A stretch of DNA of 64,000 bases, from assembly GCF_016863255.1 (NCBI RefSeq), contig NZ_BOON01000032.1, positions 106,224-170,223 on the forward strand. Reading direction: 5' to 3'. Position numbers and translations under genes: made by a program. Origin of the DNA: Planosporangium mesophilum (GTDB lineage: Bacteria; Actinomycetota; Actinomycetes; Mycobacteriales; Micromonosporaceae). Below, one piece after another: positions 62,909 to 64,000 of this stretch (positions within the stretch are counted from its first letter, which is position 1; each line of letters opens with the position of its first letter). Below the pieces are notes generated by a model, which saw only the letters and a list, made by a program, of their open reading frames with translations, searched no databases and was not told the DNA's origin.

Positions 62909-63321
62909 CCCAGGTCTTCGAGCTCGCGCATGAGGTGCTCGGTGCGTTCGGCGCCGTAGGCGGCCTCGATCGCGGCCTGATGCTCGGTCGCCCGACGGTC
63001 CAGCCGGGCAACCAGGTCGCGGCCGAGGTCGGACAGGTACACCGCGACCCGCCGCCGGTCGGTGACGTCCTGGCGCCGGTAGACCAGCGCGCTGTCGACC
63101 AGCCGGTCGACCGCCTTGGTCACGGTGGGGTGCGGCATCAGTACCGCCTCGGCCAGGTCGCTCATCGAGTGCCCGTGCCCGTCGGTGAGCGCCCGCAGGA
63201 TCCGCGCCTGTTCCACGGTCACCCTCTCGGCGGCAAGGCTCTCGGCCAGACCCCGGTTGACCACGCGCTCGGCCTCACTGAGCAGGTATGCGAGGTGAGC
63301 GCGGAGTTTTGTGTCGGCCAA
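62890..63321 (-). CDS. MarR-family transcriptional regulator
   Basis: 143 residues from a TTG at 63321 with a purine-rich GAAGGGGG upstream. Winged helix: VTVEQARILRALTDGHGHSMSDLAEAVLMPHPTVTKAVDRLVDSALVYRRQDVTDRRRVAVYLSDLG (about 34-100), where TDRRRVAVYLS is the wing. Dimerisation helices at both ends. Target genes are unknown; it is convergent with the mycothiol-linked hydrolase gene and divergent from the fragment at 63390. Confidence 0.9.
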   Translation of the reverse strand: MADTKLRAHLAYLLSEAERVVNRGLAESLAAERVTVEQARILRALTDGHGHSMSDLAEAVLMPHPTVTKAVDRLVDSALVYRRQDVTDRRRVAVYLSDLGRDLVARLDRRATEHQAAIEAAYGAERTEHLMRELEDLGRSLEG

Positions 63322-63389
63322 CGCTGCGCCCCCTTCACTCTCCTCCGGGCACTTTCGCTTCGAACCTGGTAGCGAAGATACTCGGCGCC

Positions 63390-63545
63390 GTGGCCGACGA
63401 CGTCACGCTCATCACCGACCTGCTGGAGGCCCGGCTGCTGGCACCGGAGCCGCACCGGGCCACCCGGATCGGCCTCGTCGTGCCCACCTCCGGCACCCTC
63501 GGGATGCTCGCACCCGCCGCGCTGAGCTGCGCGTCGCTGGCCAGG
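63390..63545 (+). pseudogene. Fragment: N-terminus of a gene with a type 1 periplasmic-binding-like domain
   Basis: From a GTG at 63390 the frame reads VADDVTLITDLLEARLLAPEPHRATRIGLVVPTSGTLGMLAPAALSC. RIGLVVPTSGTLG-LAPAAL is the first strand-helix unit of amino-acid-type substrate-binding domains. At about 63545 the meaningful sequence stops and the frame becomes an arginine-rich nonsense run, which is the complement of another gene fragment. Only about 50 residues survive, so it is non-functional. The family assignment is tentative. Confidence 0.6.
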
Positions 63546-63633
63546 TCGAGGTTACGGAAGGGCGGGCGAGGGAGGCCAACTGCCGGCCGTGTTCCTCGCG
63601 GAAAATCGCCTCCACTGCTGCCCGCTCGTCCAT
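63545..63633 (-). pseudogene. Fragment: N-terminus of an ECF sigma factor
   Basis: From an ATG at 63633 the minus strand reads MDERAAVEAIFREEHGRQLASLAR, which is the conserved start of SigJ/RNA-polymerase sigma-70 ECF proteins of actinomycetes. The expected continuation RFRNLDLA is found in the next frame (about 63548-63568), implying a one- or two-base loss, and after that the homology ends where the opposite fragment begins. The remaining 150 or more residues are missing. Head-to-head gene starts truncated at a common point suggest a deletion or recombination scar. Confidence 0.65.
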
Positions 63634-63824
63634 CGCCTGTGGACCTCCGCCGTCAGACGTCGAACTCAGCGACCGGCCGCACCGCGACCGACCCACCACC
63701 GCGCGAACCCCGGTAGCGGGCGGCCCAGACGAGGGCGCCGGTCGATAGGGAAACCTGCTCAGCATCTGCAATCTGATAGTACTGGTGTTCGAAAACTGTC
63801 GTACCTTGCCTCTACTTTGGACGC
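63634..63824. other. Intergenic region before the HNH gene
   Basis: 191 bases; the right half is A+T-rich (GATAGTACTGGTGTTCGAAAAC region) and presumably holds the promoter of the gene starting at 63825. No other element recognised. Confidence 0.4.
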
Positions 63825-64000
63825 GTGGACGATCGGGTGGCGGTGCTGGCCCGGGCACTGGAGGAGTGCCGGGCGGTGTCGGTGTGGGCCCTGTGCGGCC
63901 AGGCCGCCGTCGACGCCCTGGATCTGCTCGAGGCGCACGCCGGCTGGGTGGGGGCGATGCGGTTTGAGTTGATCCGCGGCGTCGACGCGTCGGGTATCCC
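63825..64000 (+). CDS. DUF222 / 13E12-repeat family HNH endonuclease-like protein, N-terminus only
   Basis: 58 codons from a GTG at 63825 run off the window. The sequence VDDRVAVLARALEECRAVSVWALCGQ, then VDALDLLEAHAGWVGAMRFELIRGVDASGIP, is the conserved start of DUF222-containing proteins (the 13E12 repeat family of mycobacteria), which end in an HNH nuclease domain. They are often present in many copies and tied to mobile or repetitive loci. Only the N-terminus can be seen here, so integrity of the nuclease part is unknown. Confidence 0.75.
   Translation, partial: MDDRVAVLARALEECRAVSVWALCGQAAVDALDLLEAHAGWVGAMRFELIRGVDASGI

Noticed and set aside
63775..63812. LexA/SOS box in front of the HNH gene
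   Set aside because: GTTCGAAAAC resembles half of the actinobacterial box, but the second half-site at the right spacing is missing.

Overview
The window is high-GC DNA (roughly 70% or more by eye) with GTG/TTG starts, 4-bp start/stop overlaps, Tat and lipoprotein signals and a mycothiol-dependent dehydrogenase. This points to an actinomycete, most plausibly a Micromonosporaceae-like organism; the genus is inference. No rRNA, tRNA, CRISPR array or intact insertion sequence was seen.

Layout. (1) 1-7811 is a peptidoglycan-sugar salvage island: a sugar-binding lipoprotein (cut by the window edge), a secreted serine hydrolase, a NamZ-type exo-N-acetylmuramidase, an RpiR/MurR regulator, MurQ etherase and an MHS-type transporter. 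(2) 7961-13248 holds housekeeping and stress genes: a secreted coiled-coil protein, a HIT hydrolase, a DsbA-like protein, a sirtuin, a TipA-like MerR regulator with a textbook 19-bp-spacer promoter, and a GNAT protein. (3) 13988-23017 is a six-gene, mostly translationally coupled polysaccharide operon: four GT2 glycosyltransferases or GT-C-like/membrane proteins, a DUF1616 protein and a flippase, behind a long leader with a CRP-like site and a terminator. It converges on a second coupled set, 23024-26282: CE4 deacetylase, GH26 lipoprotein and HxxxDG acyltransferase. (4) 26805-28732 is an orphan dpgA-dpgB pair (type III PKS plus its enoyl-CoA-hydratase-like helper) with no dpgC/dpgD beside it. 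(5) 28737-34872 holds a GH5/CBM2 cellulase, two decayed phosphoesterase genes, an alpha/beta hydrolase, a NUDIX protein and a one-TM membrane protein.

(6) 35231-42263 is a complete SapB/AmfS-type class III lanthipeptide locus: an atypical RamR-like regulator, two ABC half-transporters, a 52-residue precursor that was not called as a standalone ORF, and a LanKC kinase-lyase-cyclase. The precursor has the LLDLQ leader motif and three Ser-x2-Ser-x(2-3)-Cys motifs, one more than SapB. The regulator is convergent with, and overlaps, the last transporter gene. This is the most exciting system in the window.

(7) 42830-50482 has an OFA-family transporter with a 39-residue companion peptide, a cyclopropane-fatty-acid synthase-like methyltransferase with a pentapeptide repeat, a GntR/FCD regulator with a perfect palindromic operator, an MHS transporter, PxpA, an amidohydrolase and a DUF3817 protein. 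(8) 50693-64000 has a DivIVA-like protein, a flavohemoglobin, an AceE-like transketolase family enzyme, a soluble PAS-MCP, a polar amino acid ABC transporter, DUF998 and PsiE-like membrane proteins, a mycothiol-dependent formaldehyde dehydrogenase with a metallo-hydrolase, a MarR regulator, a scar of two opposed gene fragments, and the start of a DUF222/13E12 HNH protein.

Two sequence habits recur. A family of intergenic palindromes is built on CATGATCRCGGARAC. Short direct duplications are common, both in frame inside genes (GGGIS, SPARPA, GAADGGGSV units) and as copies of gene 3' ends just past the stop codon.
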